A DNA stretch of 64,000 nucleotides from Ianthella basta (Eukaryota; Porifera; Demospongiae; Verongiida; Ianthellidae), in assembly GCA_964019415.1 (NCBI GenBank), contig OZ025871.1:266501-330500 (forward strand), in the 5' to 3' direction. Under the pieces are notes generated by a model. It saw only the letters and a list, made by a program, of their open reading frames with translations, was not told the origin of the DNA and searched no databases. This document shows positions 19,680 to 33,000 of this stretch, piece after piece. Every line of letters starts with the position of its first letter. The stretch's first letter is position 1. A program made the translations under genes and the position numbers.

Positions 19680-20050
19680 AGCAAGATGAGGCAAGATGTG
19701 GCAAGATTAGGTAAGATGAGGCAAGATATAGCAAGATTAAGCAAGATGAGGCAAATGAGGCAAAATGAGTCAAGATATTGCAAGATGAGGAAAGAAATAG
19801 CAAGATGAGGCAAGACGAGGCAAGATATAGCAAGATTAAGCAAGATGAGGCCAGATGAGGCAAGAAATAGCAAGATGAGTCAAGATATTGCAAGATGAGG
19901 CAAGAAATAGCAAGATGAGGCAAGATGAGGCAAGATATAGCAAGATAAAGCAAGATGAGGCAAGATGAGGCAAGATATAGCAAGATGAGGCAAGATATTG
20001 CAAAGATGAGGCAAGAAATAGCAAGATGAGGCAAGATGTGGCAAGATTAG
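19680..20050. repeat. Small TCTTGCCTCA satellite (unit A)
   Basis: Reverse complement of 3727-4087 with the same order of variants, seen on this strand as GATGAGGCAA. Confidence 0.9.
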
Positions 20051-20099
20051 GGCTTCAATAGTGAAGCCGTTTCGCCCTTCTGGGGCTCATCAGTGCAGT
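20051..20099 (-). ncRNA. Truncated hammerhead, array copy 4 (unit A)
   Basis: Same breakpoint as 3678-3726; lacks the cleavage triplet. Confidence 0.85.
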
Positions 20100-20191
20100 G
20101 CTTGCTCAAGCAAATTCACAGTCACACGCACTCGCCGCTGGAGCACCCGCCCACACCTACCCACCCACACCTACACGCACACAATGCAAAA

Positions 20192-20249
20192 ACTGCAGAC
20201 GGCTTCAATAGTGAAGCCGTTTCGCCCTTCTGGGGCTCATCAGTGCAGT
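20192..20249 (-). ncRNA. Type I hammerhead ribozyme, array copy 3 (unit A)
   Basis: Complete core and three stems, 150-bp spacing to the next copy. Confidence 0.92.
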
Positions 20250-20341
20250 GCTTGCTCAAGCAAATTCACAGTCACACGCACTCGCCGCTGGAGCACCCGC
20301 CCACACCTACCCACCCACACATACACGCACACAATGCAATA

Positions 20342-20399
20342 ACTGCAGACGGCTTCAATAGTGAAGCCGTTTCGCCCTTCTGGGGCTCATCAGTGCAGT
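20342..20399 (-). ncRNA. Type I hammerhead ribozyme, array copy 2 (unit A)
   Basis: Complete core and three stems. Confidence 0.92.
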
Positions 20400-20491
20400 G
20401 CTTGCTCAAGCAAATTCACAGTCACACGCACTCGCCGCTGGAGCACCCGCCCACACCTACCCACCCACACATACACGCACACAATGCAATA

Positions 20492-20549
20492 ACTGCAGAC
20501 GGCTTCAATAGTGAAGCCGTTTCGCCCTTCTGGGGCTCATCAGTGCAGT
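20492..20549 (-). ncRNA. Type I hammerhead ribozyme, array copy 1 (unit A)
   Basis: Complete core and three stems; on the reverse strand it is preceded by ATTTATATGAATTTGC, as in the inverted copy. Confidence 0.92.
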
Positions 20550-20758
20550 GCTTGCTCAAGCAAATTCATATAAATAAATAAATAAATAAGGAGCACCATA
20601 ATAATTTGGCTATAGGAGAAACACACAGGAACGCTTAACCACTATTTGTATTGTCATTTGTAAGCTGGAATCAGTGTGATTCGAATGAAAAACAACTAAA
20701 TTCCTAACCCACCACCGACCCACCACAGGCATGCATGGCAAAGGGCATGCACGTACAA

Positions 20759-20778
20759 GGGGCCATCTTGTGGGAGGG
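20759..20778 (+). promoter_or_regulatory. Conserved upstream element of the YR gene (unit A)
   Basis: GGGGCCATCTTGTGGGAGGG, identical to the block upstream of the 14.7-kb YR gene, lies about 245 bp before the ATG. A CACAAAAGG A-rich box occurs near 20960, where a TATA-like element could sit. Confidence 0.45.
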
Positions 20779-21023
20779 ACAACGCAATGACATCGCCCAA
20801 CCTGGGGGACATTAGGCCAGGAATTAATCAGTTTGTTATTTGCTCAGTGGAGCTATTTGTTGTGATTTGTGGTCGCAACAGTGGAGCTGTTTGTTGTGTT
20901 GTTGTGGTCGCAACCAGGAATGCAGATGGGACCATTTTGTGGGCGGGGTCTAGGCTAGCCCACAAAAGGAGGCGCCCATACAGCCAGTGCATTAGTCCAA
21001 AGAGAAAGAAGCGCAAGTTGACA

Positions 21024-24000
21024 ATGGCGGGCGAAGAGGACCTCTTTTGGAAACTTCTGTGGAAATCGGCTTTTGCCCTGGCGGCACAGGGCTCACAAAG
21101 AGGTATGAGCAGTCCCTACAACACCACAATGGCCGGCTAACCTTAATCCCTAACAGTTTCAATCACTGATACCTTCAATACCAAGCCACCTATGTACGTA
21201 CGTACGTACCTACCTAATATACCTACCTACCTACCTACCTACCTACCTACCTACCTACCTACCTACCTACCTACCTACCTACCTACCTACCTACCTACCT
21301 ACCTACCAAAGTAGCAATCACTGATACCTTCAGTACCAAGCCATCTACCTACCTACCTACCTACCTACCAAAGTAGTAATCACTGATACCTTCAGTACCA
21401 AGCCATCTACCTACCTACCTATACCTACCTTCCCACAGGCAGACAAGGAGGTGCATCCATCCATGAGCACCCCACAGAGACTCCCCCACAACTCCACACC
21501 CCTGAGACCCTTCCCCACCCCACTGAGGCTCACCAACAGCCCTACCCCGCTGAGACTGGCACAGAGCTCCAGCCTACCGAGACTCGCCCCCTCTCCACCG
21601 AGACGGGGACAGAGCACCCGCCCACTGAAGTGCCCACGGAGCACCAACCCATTGATACTGGGACCGAGCACCCACCCACAGAGACGGCCACGGAGCACCA
21701 ACCCACTGAGATGGCCACCGAGAACCCACCCACCAAGGCGTCCACAGAGCACTCGCCCACTGAGACCGGGACAGAACACCCACCCACTGAGACCGGGACA
21801 GAACACCCACCCACTGAGACCGGGACAGAACACCCACCCACTGAGACCGGGACAGAACACCCACCCACTGAGACCGGGACAGAACACCCACCCACGGAGA
21901 CCGGGACAGAACACCCACCCACTGAGACGGCCACAACACACCAATCCACCCCAACAAGGTCTCACACACACCAACCCATCCATCTTAAGAGAAACACTGC
22001 ATGCCCACCTCCCTCACACTGTTTACATTGCAACAGAAATTTCATAGCCATACATACATACATACATACAAGTGAATTGGCGGCATAAATGCATTACATA
22101 TGCGGCTTCTCTCTTACGCAGCAGTGACAGTGATGGTGGTAGCGACTACCAGCCACCAGCCAAACGGCGGCATCAAGGGACTGCCTCCAATAAAGGAGGA
22201 CGCACGAGGAGCTACCTCGATATCCATGCTCCAGAGCATGAGGCACTACGCGAGAAAATGGACAAAATGAGGTGCTTTTTCACGGACCCGGTCAGCCTAC
22301 AGAGGGGCCGGGACCCCATTGCATCAATCACATGGGAGAGAGTACAGCTGCACCATCTACGTAAGTCAGTGTACCTGCCACTTGTTACCCACCCATCCCC
22401 ACGCACACAGACTATGCCAGAGGCTCCACACTACGTACGTAGATCACACATCATGTCTGTCTACACACCGTACAATTGAGACCCCCTCACCCGCTAATCC
22501 CTTTCCCTTGCACACACTTAGTCTTCTTTGCATACGTAAAAGAAGAACAGCAGACCAGCCCCGCCCTTGAGTGCCTCTTGGACGCTGAAATGATTGAGGG
22601 GTTCGTGTTAACCCTGAAAGAAAAGCCTCTCCAGGGCATCACCATTTCACGATACCTCGAAAACCTGAGGTATGGCCTACGCTACCTCTACATAAAGGAT
22701 GGAAAGGAGTACAGCGAGCAGGAGCACTACATAAACGTGGGCAGACTCGGGGAGCAGTGCCGTAGGCAGGTCGTCTCCTCTACAGCATGCCGAAGCTGGC
22801 AAGCATTGCAAGCACAGCAGAAGTGGGCCGAATGGTGAGTCTGAGGGGGATTTGACAACTTTCAGTGGTGGGCTAAGTGTCAAAGCTATACCAAAGAGTT
22901 GCATTGGAGCAACTCAAAGCCTTACATATACCTACTCCACGGCGTCCATGCCACCCTCCCCTACCCTCCTCCCTTCTCTATGCAGGGATGACATTCTGGC
23001 CGCAGTCAAAGAGCAGAAGGGTCTCTTTGAAGGAGCAACCCGCCCCCGCATAAAGGCCCAGGAGTCTCAGAAACTACTGGCCATGCTCTTCTACACCGCC
23101 CTCCCACCTGGCCGTGCAAAGGAGTTCCAAACGTTACACGTGGCCATCCACGACAAACTACCTATGCCAGTGGTGGACCAAGCGAGGCCAAACTGCCTCT
23201 ACATCACTACGGATGGCAGGCAAGCCTACCTTCTATTGGCCGATTACAAGACTCACAAGAGTTACGGGGACCACTTCCTCCCCCTGGACGATGACAGTCA
23301 GCTATTGAGTCACCTTGTGATACACCTAAGTCACCACAGGGAGGTCCTGCTGGGAGCAGGACAACAGACCACTGCCCTCTTCTTAGTGAGTACAAGACAT
23401 ACATATAACTATATATATGGTACACCTATGCATGTATACACCACCACCGGAATCACCGCTATCACCATCACAGTGCAGTTGTCGTTCTCTAACTCAATTC
23501 TTTCTTTGGTACAGAACGATAGGGGAGCACCATACAGTGCCAGTTCGTGGACTGCCTACATTGAGGGAATCTTTGAACGCCACATTGCGAAAAAGATTGG
23601 CCCCACTTTGCTGAGATCCATTTTCGTTACCCACTGTGAGAAGTCAAACCTTTCAGAAGCAGAAAAGGAGTCTATGGCCACAGCCATGCGGCACAGCAGG
23701 CGAGCGGTGAGCAAGCACTGACATGTGCATTCAAACCCTACTCACTCCATTGCAACCAGCATGCACAAACATATGTCCACCCATGAACCTATGCCTACCA
23801 ACTTTAACGTGAATCCCTATCCACTCGTGAATATGCAGCAAAAAGAGCATTACGACAGACGCACACAGGTGGACAGGGAAAAGAAGGGCAGGAAGTACAC
23901 CGGAGGCCTACTTGAGAAGGCCCTGTCCTCGGCAACCACCACCACTGAGGACTCGGCCGGGCCATCCACCAGAGAGCCACCAACTGACAGCGACAGTGAC

Positions 24001-24306
24001 AGTGACAACGAAGGACCTGATCTAGGAGACATTGTCGCAATCGTGCTGCCAGACTCCACCGCAGTGAAGCCAAAAGTTGACGTGGGCAAAGTCATGCGGA
24101 TTGACAAAGCCAAGACGACGCTCAGGTATTTGCCACTCAACCACGTTGGAGGTAACAGATACCACTGCAAACTCGGGGATATACGGAAAGCCACTGTGGA
24201 TCAGTGGGTATATCCCGTAGATTTCCAGTACAAAGCCACAGAGAACACCTATCAACTCCTATCCACCCCAACAGAAATTCACCTACACAAACACCCACTT
24301 ACATGA
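21024..24306 (+). CDS. Crypton-like tyrosine recombinase, seven exons (unit A)
   Basis: Exons 21024-21102, 21439-21958, 22122-22360, 22522-22834, 22986-23385, 23515-23706, 23839-24306; all introns are GT-AG and phases join without a break, giving 736 residues. Residues about 27-200 are a Thr/Glu/His/Pro low-complexity linker built on a nine-residue repeat; exon 3 has an acidic SDSD patch and basic AKRR; exon 4 (about 280-384) is the helical core-binding region. The catalytic domain runs from about 385 to 590: Arg427 (GRAKE), Lys472 or Lys475 (YKTHK), Arg551 (LLRSIF, with Thr rather than His three residues before), His577 (MRHS) and nucleophile Tyr586 (EHYDRR), which is encoded at the start of exon 7. 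A Ser/Asp stretch and an unrecognised domain (about 640-730: GKVMRI, RYLPL, WVYPVDF) follow. The C-terminal domain is also in the fragment at 6817-7018. Expected role: strand exchange moving its own element. The gene looks intact. Confidence 0.85.
21190..21425. repeat. (CTAC)n microsatellite in YR intron 1 (unit A)
   Basis: Three CTAC tracts separated by repeated CACTGATACCTTCAGTACC spacers. Confidence 0.9.
21760..21926 (+). repeat. 27-bp coding minisatellite (unit A)
   Basis: About six units of the TETGTEHPP-coding repeat, one fewer than the inverted copy. Confidence 0.9.
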
Positions 24307-25042
24307 CTCTGTTTAAAATTTGCTATCACCCACTATCAACGACTGTACCTGTTGCATTAGCAATTTGTAATCATGACGGTAAGCATGTGTAGCGATCCAT
24401 CCACGACACCTAACTTCACGATGGCACCCAATTATGCGCAATAGAACGACGGCATAGAATAGAGACTAGGTAGCAAATTTGGGACCTAAATTGTCACTGA
24501 GGAGCAGCTGGTCTAACGCCACACAACACCTAACTACTACACATGTACATAGTCACTACGTGGTGCGTGCTGGGGGAGACTCACCTATGACCGACGCTAA
24601 GGCTGTGGCTCTTTGGCTGCATGTGCACAAGACAACACATATGTAAATGATTTCCGTACAACCAAACCTATCGGGCAAAACGTACTGTAGGCACAGGAGG
24701 ACTTGATGGTGGGCCATAAGTGCATTCCTACGCAGATATGCTATGTTTCATAGGGCTAAAGCGCGTCCATGGCGCCTGATTCTGACTATACCCCAACTGC
24801 ACCTTAGCAGAAAGGTCTACGGCGAGTCTACAGCGCCGTTTCTAGGGACAGGAGGCCTCCATGGTCATTTCTAGAGAGCTAAGGCTAGCATAGAATGCTT
24901 GCTGTGCATACAATACGTGGAATTGCAGCATAAAAGGACTGTGGCGAGTCTACAGCGACGTTTCAGGGCACATGAGGCCTCAATGTCTACTACAAGCGAG
25001 CTCAGACAAGTCTACAACGCACGCCTTCCGCGCTGAAGATAG
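24307..25042. other. Unit A right arm
   Basis: Non-coding. Contains the repeated phrase GGCGAGTCTACAGCG (about 24821 and 24944) with AGGACT / AGGAGG, suggesting short sub-repeats near the right end, and ends GCTGAAGATAG just before the CCCTAA run. Confidence 0.6.
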
Positions 25043-25076
25043 AACCCTAACCCTAACCCTAACCCTAACCCTAACC
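25043..25076. repeat. Telomeric-type repeat at the unit A/B junction
   Basis: More than five perfect AACCCT copies, the longest telomeric run in the window, exactly between the two tandem units. Confidence 0.97.
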
Positions 25077-26792
<1,716 letters not shown>

Positions 26793-26814
26793 GGTGTTCA
26801 ACTGCATGGGGTAC

Positions 26815-26875
26815 GCTGCACTGACGAGGCCCAAAGAGGCTGAAACTCTGCTACTGTAGTAGCAGAGTCTGCAGT
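26815..26875 (+). ncRNA. Type I hammerhead ribozyme, dinucleotide family copy 1 (unit B)
   Basis: Same sequence as 17922-17982. Predicted cleavage after 26869. Confidence 0.9.
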
Positions 26876-26962
26876 TCCCTATTATAGGGTATGCATTATG
26901 CATTACTGTGCACATGTCTGAGTGTGTGTGTGTGTGTGAAGGTGTTCAACTGCATGGGGTAC

Positions 26963-27023
26963 GCTGCACTGACGAGGCCCAAAGAGGCTGAAACTCTGCT
27001 ACTGTAGTAGCAGAGTCTGCAGT
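26963..27023 (+). ncRNA. Type I hammerhead ribozyme, dinucleotide family copy 2 (unit B)
   Basis: Second copy 148 bp downstream of the first, with only eight or nine TG pairs between. Cleavage at both would release a 148-nt monomer (26870-27017). Units A and the inverted copy have one hammerhead at this place. Confidence 0.9.
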
Positions 27024-27067
27024 TCCCTATTATAGGGTATGCATTATGCATTACTGTGCACATGTCT

Positions 27068-27070
<3 letters not shown>

Positions 27071-27102
<32 letters not shown>
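27071..27102. repeat. (TG)n microsatellite
   Basis: Closing TG tract of the unit B hammerhead dimer. Confidence 0.95.
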
Positions 27103-27105
<3 letters not shown>

Positions 27106-28603
27106 TAGTATTGTAGCTCTCTCCGACATTATCTGCAGGTCTGCAGCTGACTGGAACCGTTTTATTGTCCTACGTGATGGAGAAGCAAAGAGAGTCATAG
27201 AACACATTTAATTGAGACTTGCACCATTCATTGCATGCACACAACCGCACTGCACCTTCTTGCAATTGGTGTAACCCTTTAAATCATTTAATTATTTGTT
27301 GCACTAATGGTCTATATTAACCTGAGGTATTTGCATGAGCTGCAGGAGTCCCTGTTGATTAGTGCAATTGATCTAATATAACAGCTTGAGTAATTAATGT
27401 AGCTTGCATATCAATAAATATCAATATCAATAAATATTTAAGTGCACCGTACCCATAGGTACTAGGACACCACGTGGTCCAATGCAGCACTGCACAAATT
27501 AAAAAGGATAGGGATAATACTATATATTATTACCATATATTAAACTGAACACGGCATATTTGCTTGCACATGCACATTCACATTCAACAGCACATGACTC
27601 TGGTGGACAGGAGAGTGTTCACCAGTAATATTTAATGTTATGCACATACGGCTTGCTGCATACCTTTGGAAAAGCGCTGCTCGGTCGAATAGTATTTTGT
27701 TGCAGCTCCCGGATTGCGCAATCGCATAAATGGCTGCAGCCCCCGTCTTCTGCAAAATCGGCGTCGCCTGCCCGGTAAACGCAGAAAGGCTTCTGCACGA
27801 AATTAGCTTCATTGGATAGCCATAGGAGATCAGTCTTGGTGTGTGATGTTTAGGCGCTTGGGCTGCTTCATCGCCGTGCAGCACAAGGCTGTCTGCCTTG
27901 TCCCTGTACATAAGGTATAGCGGGGTCAAGGGTCACATGGGTGCTGCACCCATGTCGCGGCAGTCTTAAAAAAGAGTCGGGCGTGGGTATGCGTGTGTGT
28001 TTTCCAGTGTTCTGTGCGCGTCTGGATGGTTCAACAGCAGATCTGTCGTCGGTGATGTCGGTTTTCGCTCCCATTCTGTCCTGGACCCGTGTCCAGGCTG
28101 AAAATCGGGCGTTAGGGCTCTAGCTCGCCGACAGTGGTTTGAACAGGGCTTCGGGGTTAGATTAGCAGTCGTGTGTGATAGTTGTCTCTTAGTTTTTGTG
28201 TGTTTTGACGGTTTTGATGACGATTTGACGGCGCCCATACGACGAGGTCATCGTTACGAGGCGTTCGTTCGCATTACACTCCAGGGGGAGGTCATCTGGC
28301 GGAGTGGCCACACTCCTGGCACTTGCCTCTACCCTTCCGACATGCTGGTGCTCCCTTGTCTGCAAAGGCTCGTGCTGGCAGCAATGCGAGGCCACCTTAC
28401 ATAGCATATACGCAACCACACGCGCACTATCATAATAATAATTTTATCTTGCATGCAATATGGCCGAAGGTGGTCATAAGGCAAGTGGAGAACATGCACA
28501 TGCATGCAGTTGATACTTGATGGCCTTGGTATGCAGTCATGCATGCATTCACTCTTGCCCACACCTACCCACCCACCCACACATACATGCAAACAATGCT
28601 GTA
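27103..28603. other. Unit B middle region, no assignable gene
   Basis: Counterpart of 18076-19576. Reverse-strand 129-codon frame at 27540-27929 is open here too; the self-complementary 19-mer lies near 27937. Confidence 0.4.
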
Positions 28604-28661
28604 ACTGCAGACGGCTTCAATAATGAAGCCGTTTCGCCCTTCTGGGGCTCATCAGTGCAGT
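28604..28661 (-). ncRNA. Type I hammerhead ribozyme, array copy 5 (unit B)
   Basis: Complete; identical to 19577-19634. Confidence 0.92.
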
Positions 28662-28706
28662 GCTCAAGCCAATTCACAGTCACACGCATGCACAGTCACA
28701 CGCACA

Positions 28707-29077
28707 AGCAAGATGAGGCAAGATGTGGCAAGATTAGGTAAGATGAGGCAAGATATAGCAAGATTAAGCAAGATGAGGCAAATGAGGCAAAATGAGTCAA
28801 GATATTGCAAGATGAGGAAAGAAATAGCAAGATGAGGCAAGACGAGGCAAGATATAGCAAGATTAAGCAAGATGAGGCCAGATGAGGCAAGAAATAGCAA
28901 GATGAGTCAAGATATTGCAAGATGAGGCAAGAAATAGCAAGATGAGGCAAGATGAGGCAAGATATAGCAAGATAAAGCAAGATGAGGCAAGATGAGGCAA
29001 GATATAGCAAGATGAGGCAAGATATTGCAAAGATGAGGCAAGAAATAGCAAGATGAGGCAAGATGTGGCAAGATTAG
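28707..29077. repeat. Small TCTTGCCTCA satellite (unit B)
   Basis: Same length and variant order as unit A. Confidence 0.9.
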
Positions 29078-29126
29078 GGCTTCAATAGTGAAGCCGTTTC
29101 GCCCTTCTGGGGCTCATCAGTGCAGT
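29078..29126 (-). ncRNA. Truncated hammerhead, array copy 4 (unit B)
   Basis: Same breakpoint as in the other two copies. Confidence 0.85.
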
Positions 29127-29218
29127 GCTTGCTCAAGCAAATTCACAGTCACACGCACTCGCCACTGGAGCACCCGCCCACACCTACCCACCCACACCTA
29201 CACGCACACAATGCAAAA

Positions 29219-29276
29219 ACTGCAGACGGCTTCAATAGTGAAGCCGTTTCGCCCTTCTGGGGCTCATCAGTGCAGT
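29219..29276 (-). ncRNA. Type I hammerhead ribozyme, array copy 3 (unit B)
   Basis: Complete. The adjoining spacers carry TCGCCACTGG where unit A has TCGCCGCTGG. Confidence 0.92.
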
Positions 29277-29368
29277 GCTTGCTCAAGCAAATTCACAGTC
29301 ACACGCACTCGCCACTGGAGCACCCGCCCACACCTACCCACCCACACCTACACGCACACAATGCAATA

Positions 29369-29426
29369 ACTGCAGACGGCTTCAATAGTGAAGCCGTTTC
29401 GCCCTTCTGGGGCTCATCAGTGCAGT
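29369..29426 (-). ncRNA. Type I hammerhead ribozyme, array copy 2 (unit B)
   Basis: Complete core and stems. Confidence 0.92.
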
Positions 29427-29518
29427 GCTTGCTCAAGCAAATTCACAGTCACACGCACTCGCCGCTGGAGCACCCGCCCACACCTACCCACCCACACATA
29501 CACGCACACAATGCAATA

Positions 29519-29576
29519 ACTGCAGACGGCTTCAATAGTGAAGCCGTTTCGCCCTTCTGGGGCTCATCAGTGCAGT
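29519..29576 (-). ncRNA. Type I hammerhead ribozyme, array copy 1 (unit B)
   Basis: Complete core and stems. Confidence 0.92.
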
Positions 29577-30050
29577 GCTTGCTCAAGCAAATTCATATAA
29601 ATAAATAAATAAATAAGGAGCACCATAATAATTTGGCTATAGGAGAAACACACAGGAACGCTTAACCACTATTTGTATTGTCATTTGTAAGCTGGAATCA
29701 GTGTGATTCGAATGAAAAACAACTAAATTCCTAACCCACCACCGACCCACCACAGGCATGCATGGCAAAGGGCATGCACGTACAAGGGGCCATCTTGTGG
29801 GAGGGACAACGCAATGACATCGCCCAACCTGGGGGACATTAGGCCAGGAATTAATCAGTTTGTTATTTGCTCAGTGGAGCTGTTTGTTGTGATTTGTGGT
29901 CGCAACAGTGGAGCTGTTTGTTGTGTTGTTGTGGTCGCAACCAGGAATGCAGATGGGACCATTTTGTGGGCGGGGTCTAGGCTAGCCCACAAAAGGAGGC
30001 GCCCATACAGCCAGTGCATTAGTCCAAAGAGAAAGAAGCGCAAGTTGACA

Positions 30051-33000
30051 ATGGCGGGCGAAGAGGACCTCTTTTGGAAACTTCTGTGGAAATCGGCTTT
30101 TGCCCTGGCGGCACAGGGCTCACAAAGAGGTATGAGCAGTCCCTACAACACCACAATGGCCGGCTAACCTTAATCCCTAACAGTTTCAATCACTGATACC
30201 TTCAATACCAAGCCACCTATGTACGTACGTACGTACCTACCTAATATACCTACCTACCTACCTACCTACCTACCTACCTACCTACCTACCTACCTACCAA
30301 AGTAGCAATCACTGATACCTTCAGTACCAAGCCATCTACCTACCTACCTACCTACCTACCTACCAAAGTAGTAATCACTGATACCTTCAGTACCAAGCCA
30401 TCTACCTACCTACCTATACCTACCTTCCCACAGGCAGACAAGGAGGTGCATCCATCCATGAGCACCCCACAGAGACTCCCCCACAACTCCACACCCCTGA
30501 GACCCTTCCCCACCCCACTGAGGCTCACCAACAGCCCTACCCCGCTGAGACTGGCACAGAGCTCCAGCCTACCGAGACTCGCCCCCTCTCCACCGAGACG
30601 GGGACAGAGCACCCGCCCACTGAAGTGCCCACGGAGCACCAACCCATTGATACTGGGACCGAGCACCCACCCACAGAGACGGCCACGGAGCACCAACCCA
30701 CTGAGATGGCCACCGAGAACCCACCCACCAAGGCGTCCACAGAGCACTCGCCCACTGAGACCGGGACAGAACACCCACCCACTGAGACCGGGACAGAACA
30801 CCCACCCACTGAGACCGGGACAGAACACCCACCCACTGAGACCGGGACAGAACACCCACCCACTGAGACCGGGACAGAACACCCACCCACGGAGACCGGG
30901 ACAGAACACCCACCCACTGAGACGGCCACAACACACCAATCCACCCCAACAAGGTCTCACACACACCAACCCATCCATCTTAAGAGAAACACTGCATGCC
31001 CACCTCCCTCACACTGTTTACATTGCAACAGAAATTTCATAGCCATACATACATACATACAAGTGAATTGGCGGCATAAATGCATTACATATGCGGCTTC
31101 TCTCTTACGCAGCAGTGACAGTGATGGTGGTAGCGACTACCAGCCACCAGCCAAACGGTGGCATCAAGGGACTGCCTCCAATAAAGGAGGACGCACGAGG
31201 AGCTACCTCGATATCCATGCTCCAGAGCATGAGGCACTACGCGAGAAAATGGACAAAATGAGGTGCTTTTTCACGGACCCGGTCAGCCTACAGAGGGGCC
31301 GGGACCCCATTGCATCAATCACATGGGAGAGAGTACAGCTGCACCATCTACGTAAGTCAGTGTACCTGCCACTTGTTACCCACCCATCCCCACGCACACA
31401 GACTATGCCAGAGGCTCCACACTACGTACGTAGATCACACATCATGTCTGTCTACACACTGTACAATTGAGACCCCCTCACCCGCTAATCCCTTTCCCTC
31501 GCACACACTTAGTCTTCTTTGCATACGTAAAAGAAGAACAGCAGACCAGCCCCGCCCTTGAGTGCCTCTTGGACGCTGAAATGATTGAGGGGTTCGTGTT
31601 AACCCTGAAAGAAAAGCCTCTCCAGGGCATCACCATTTCACGATACCTCGAAAACCTGAGGTATGGCCTACGCTACCTCTACATAAAGGATGGAAAGGAG
31701 TACAGCGAGCAGGAGCACTACATAAACGTGGGCAGACTCGGGGAGCAGTGCCGTAGGCAGGTCGTCTCCTCTACAGCATGCCGAAGCTGGCAAGCATTGC
31801 AAGCACAGCAGAAGTGGGCCGAATGGTGAGTCTGAGGGGGATTTGACAACTTTCAGTGGTGGGCTAAGTGTCAAAGCTATACCAAAGAGTTGCATTGGAG
31901 CAACTCAAAGCCTTACATATACCTACTCCACGGCGTCCATGCCACCCTCCCCTACCCTCCTCCCTTCTCTATGCAGGGATGACATTCTGGCCGCAGTCAA
32001 AGAGCAGAAGGGTCTCTTTGAAGGAGCAACCCGCCCCCGCATAAAGGCCCAGGAGTCTCAGAAACTACTGGCCATGCTCTTCTACACCGCCCTCCCACCT
32101 GGCCGTGCAAAGGAGTTCCAAACGTTACACGTGGCCATCCACGACAAACTACCTATGCCAGTGGTGGACCAAGTGAGGCCAAACTGCCTCTACATCACTA
32201 CGGATGGCAGGCAAGCCTACCTTCTATTGGCCGATTACAAGACTCACAAGAGTTACGGGGACCACTTCCTCCCCCTGGACGATGACAGTCAGCTATTGAG
32301 TCACCTTGTGATACACCTAAGTCACCACAGGGAGGTCCTGCTGAGAGCAGGACAACAGACCACTGCCCTCTTCTTAGTGAGTACAAGACATACATATAAC
32401 TATATATATGGTACACCTATGCATGTATACACCACCACCGGAATCACCGCTATCACCATCACAGTGCAGTTGTCGTTCTCTAACTCAATTCTTTCTTTGG
32501 TACAGAACGATAGGGGAGCACCATACAGTGCCAGTTCGTGGACTGCCTACATTGAGGGAATCTTTGAACGCCACATTGCGAAAAAGATTGGCCCCACTTT
32601 GCTGAGATCCATTTTCGTTACCCACTGTGAGAAGTCAAACCTTTCAGAAGCAGAAAAGGAGTCTATGGCCACAGCCATGCGGCACAGCAGGCGAGCGGTG
32701 AGCAAGCACTGACATGTGCATTCAAACCCTACTCACTCCATTGCAACCAGCATGCACAAACATATGTCCACCCATGAACCTATGCCTACCAACTTTAACG
32801 TGAATCCCTATCCACTCGCGAATATGCAGCAAAAAGAGCATTACGACAGACGCACACAGGTGGACAGGGAAAAGAAGGGCAGGAAGTACACCGGAGGCCT
32901 ACTTGAGAAGGCCCTGTCCTCGGCAACCACCACCACTGAGGACTCGGCCGGGCCATCCACCAGAGAGCCACCAACTGACAGCGACAGTGACAGTGACAAC

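Larger units (their letters stand above)
16185..25042 (+). mobile_element. Unit A: ~8.9 kb Crypton-like YR element carrying hammerhead repeats
   Basis: Bounded by CCCTAA runs at both ends. Order: left arm, dinucleotide tract with hammerhead (+), self-complementary 19-mer, hammerhead array and small satellite (reverse strand), seven-exon YR gene (+), right arm. Unit B follows directly in the same orientation and is nearly identical. The single catalytic gene is a tyrosine recombinase with no reverse transcriptase, which fits the Crypton class of DNA transposons, although those described are usually smaller and not reported with ribozyme arrays. Confidence 0.75.

Noticed and set aside
21024-24306. 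DIRS-type retrotransposon as the source of the tyrosine recombinase
   Set aside because: No reverse transcriptase or RNase H lies in any of the three units; the only RT in the window belongs to the Penelope-like element and is not linked to the YR gene. A Crypton-like DNA transposon fits better.
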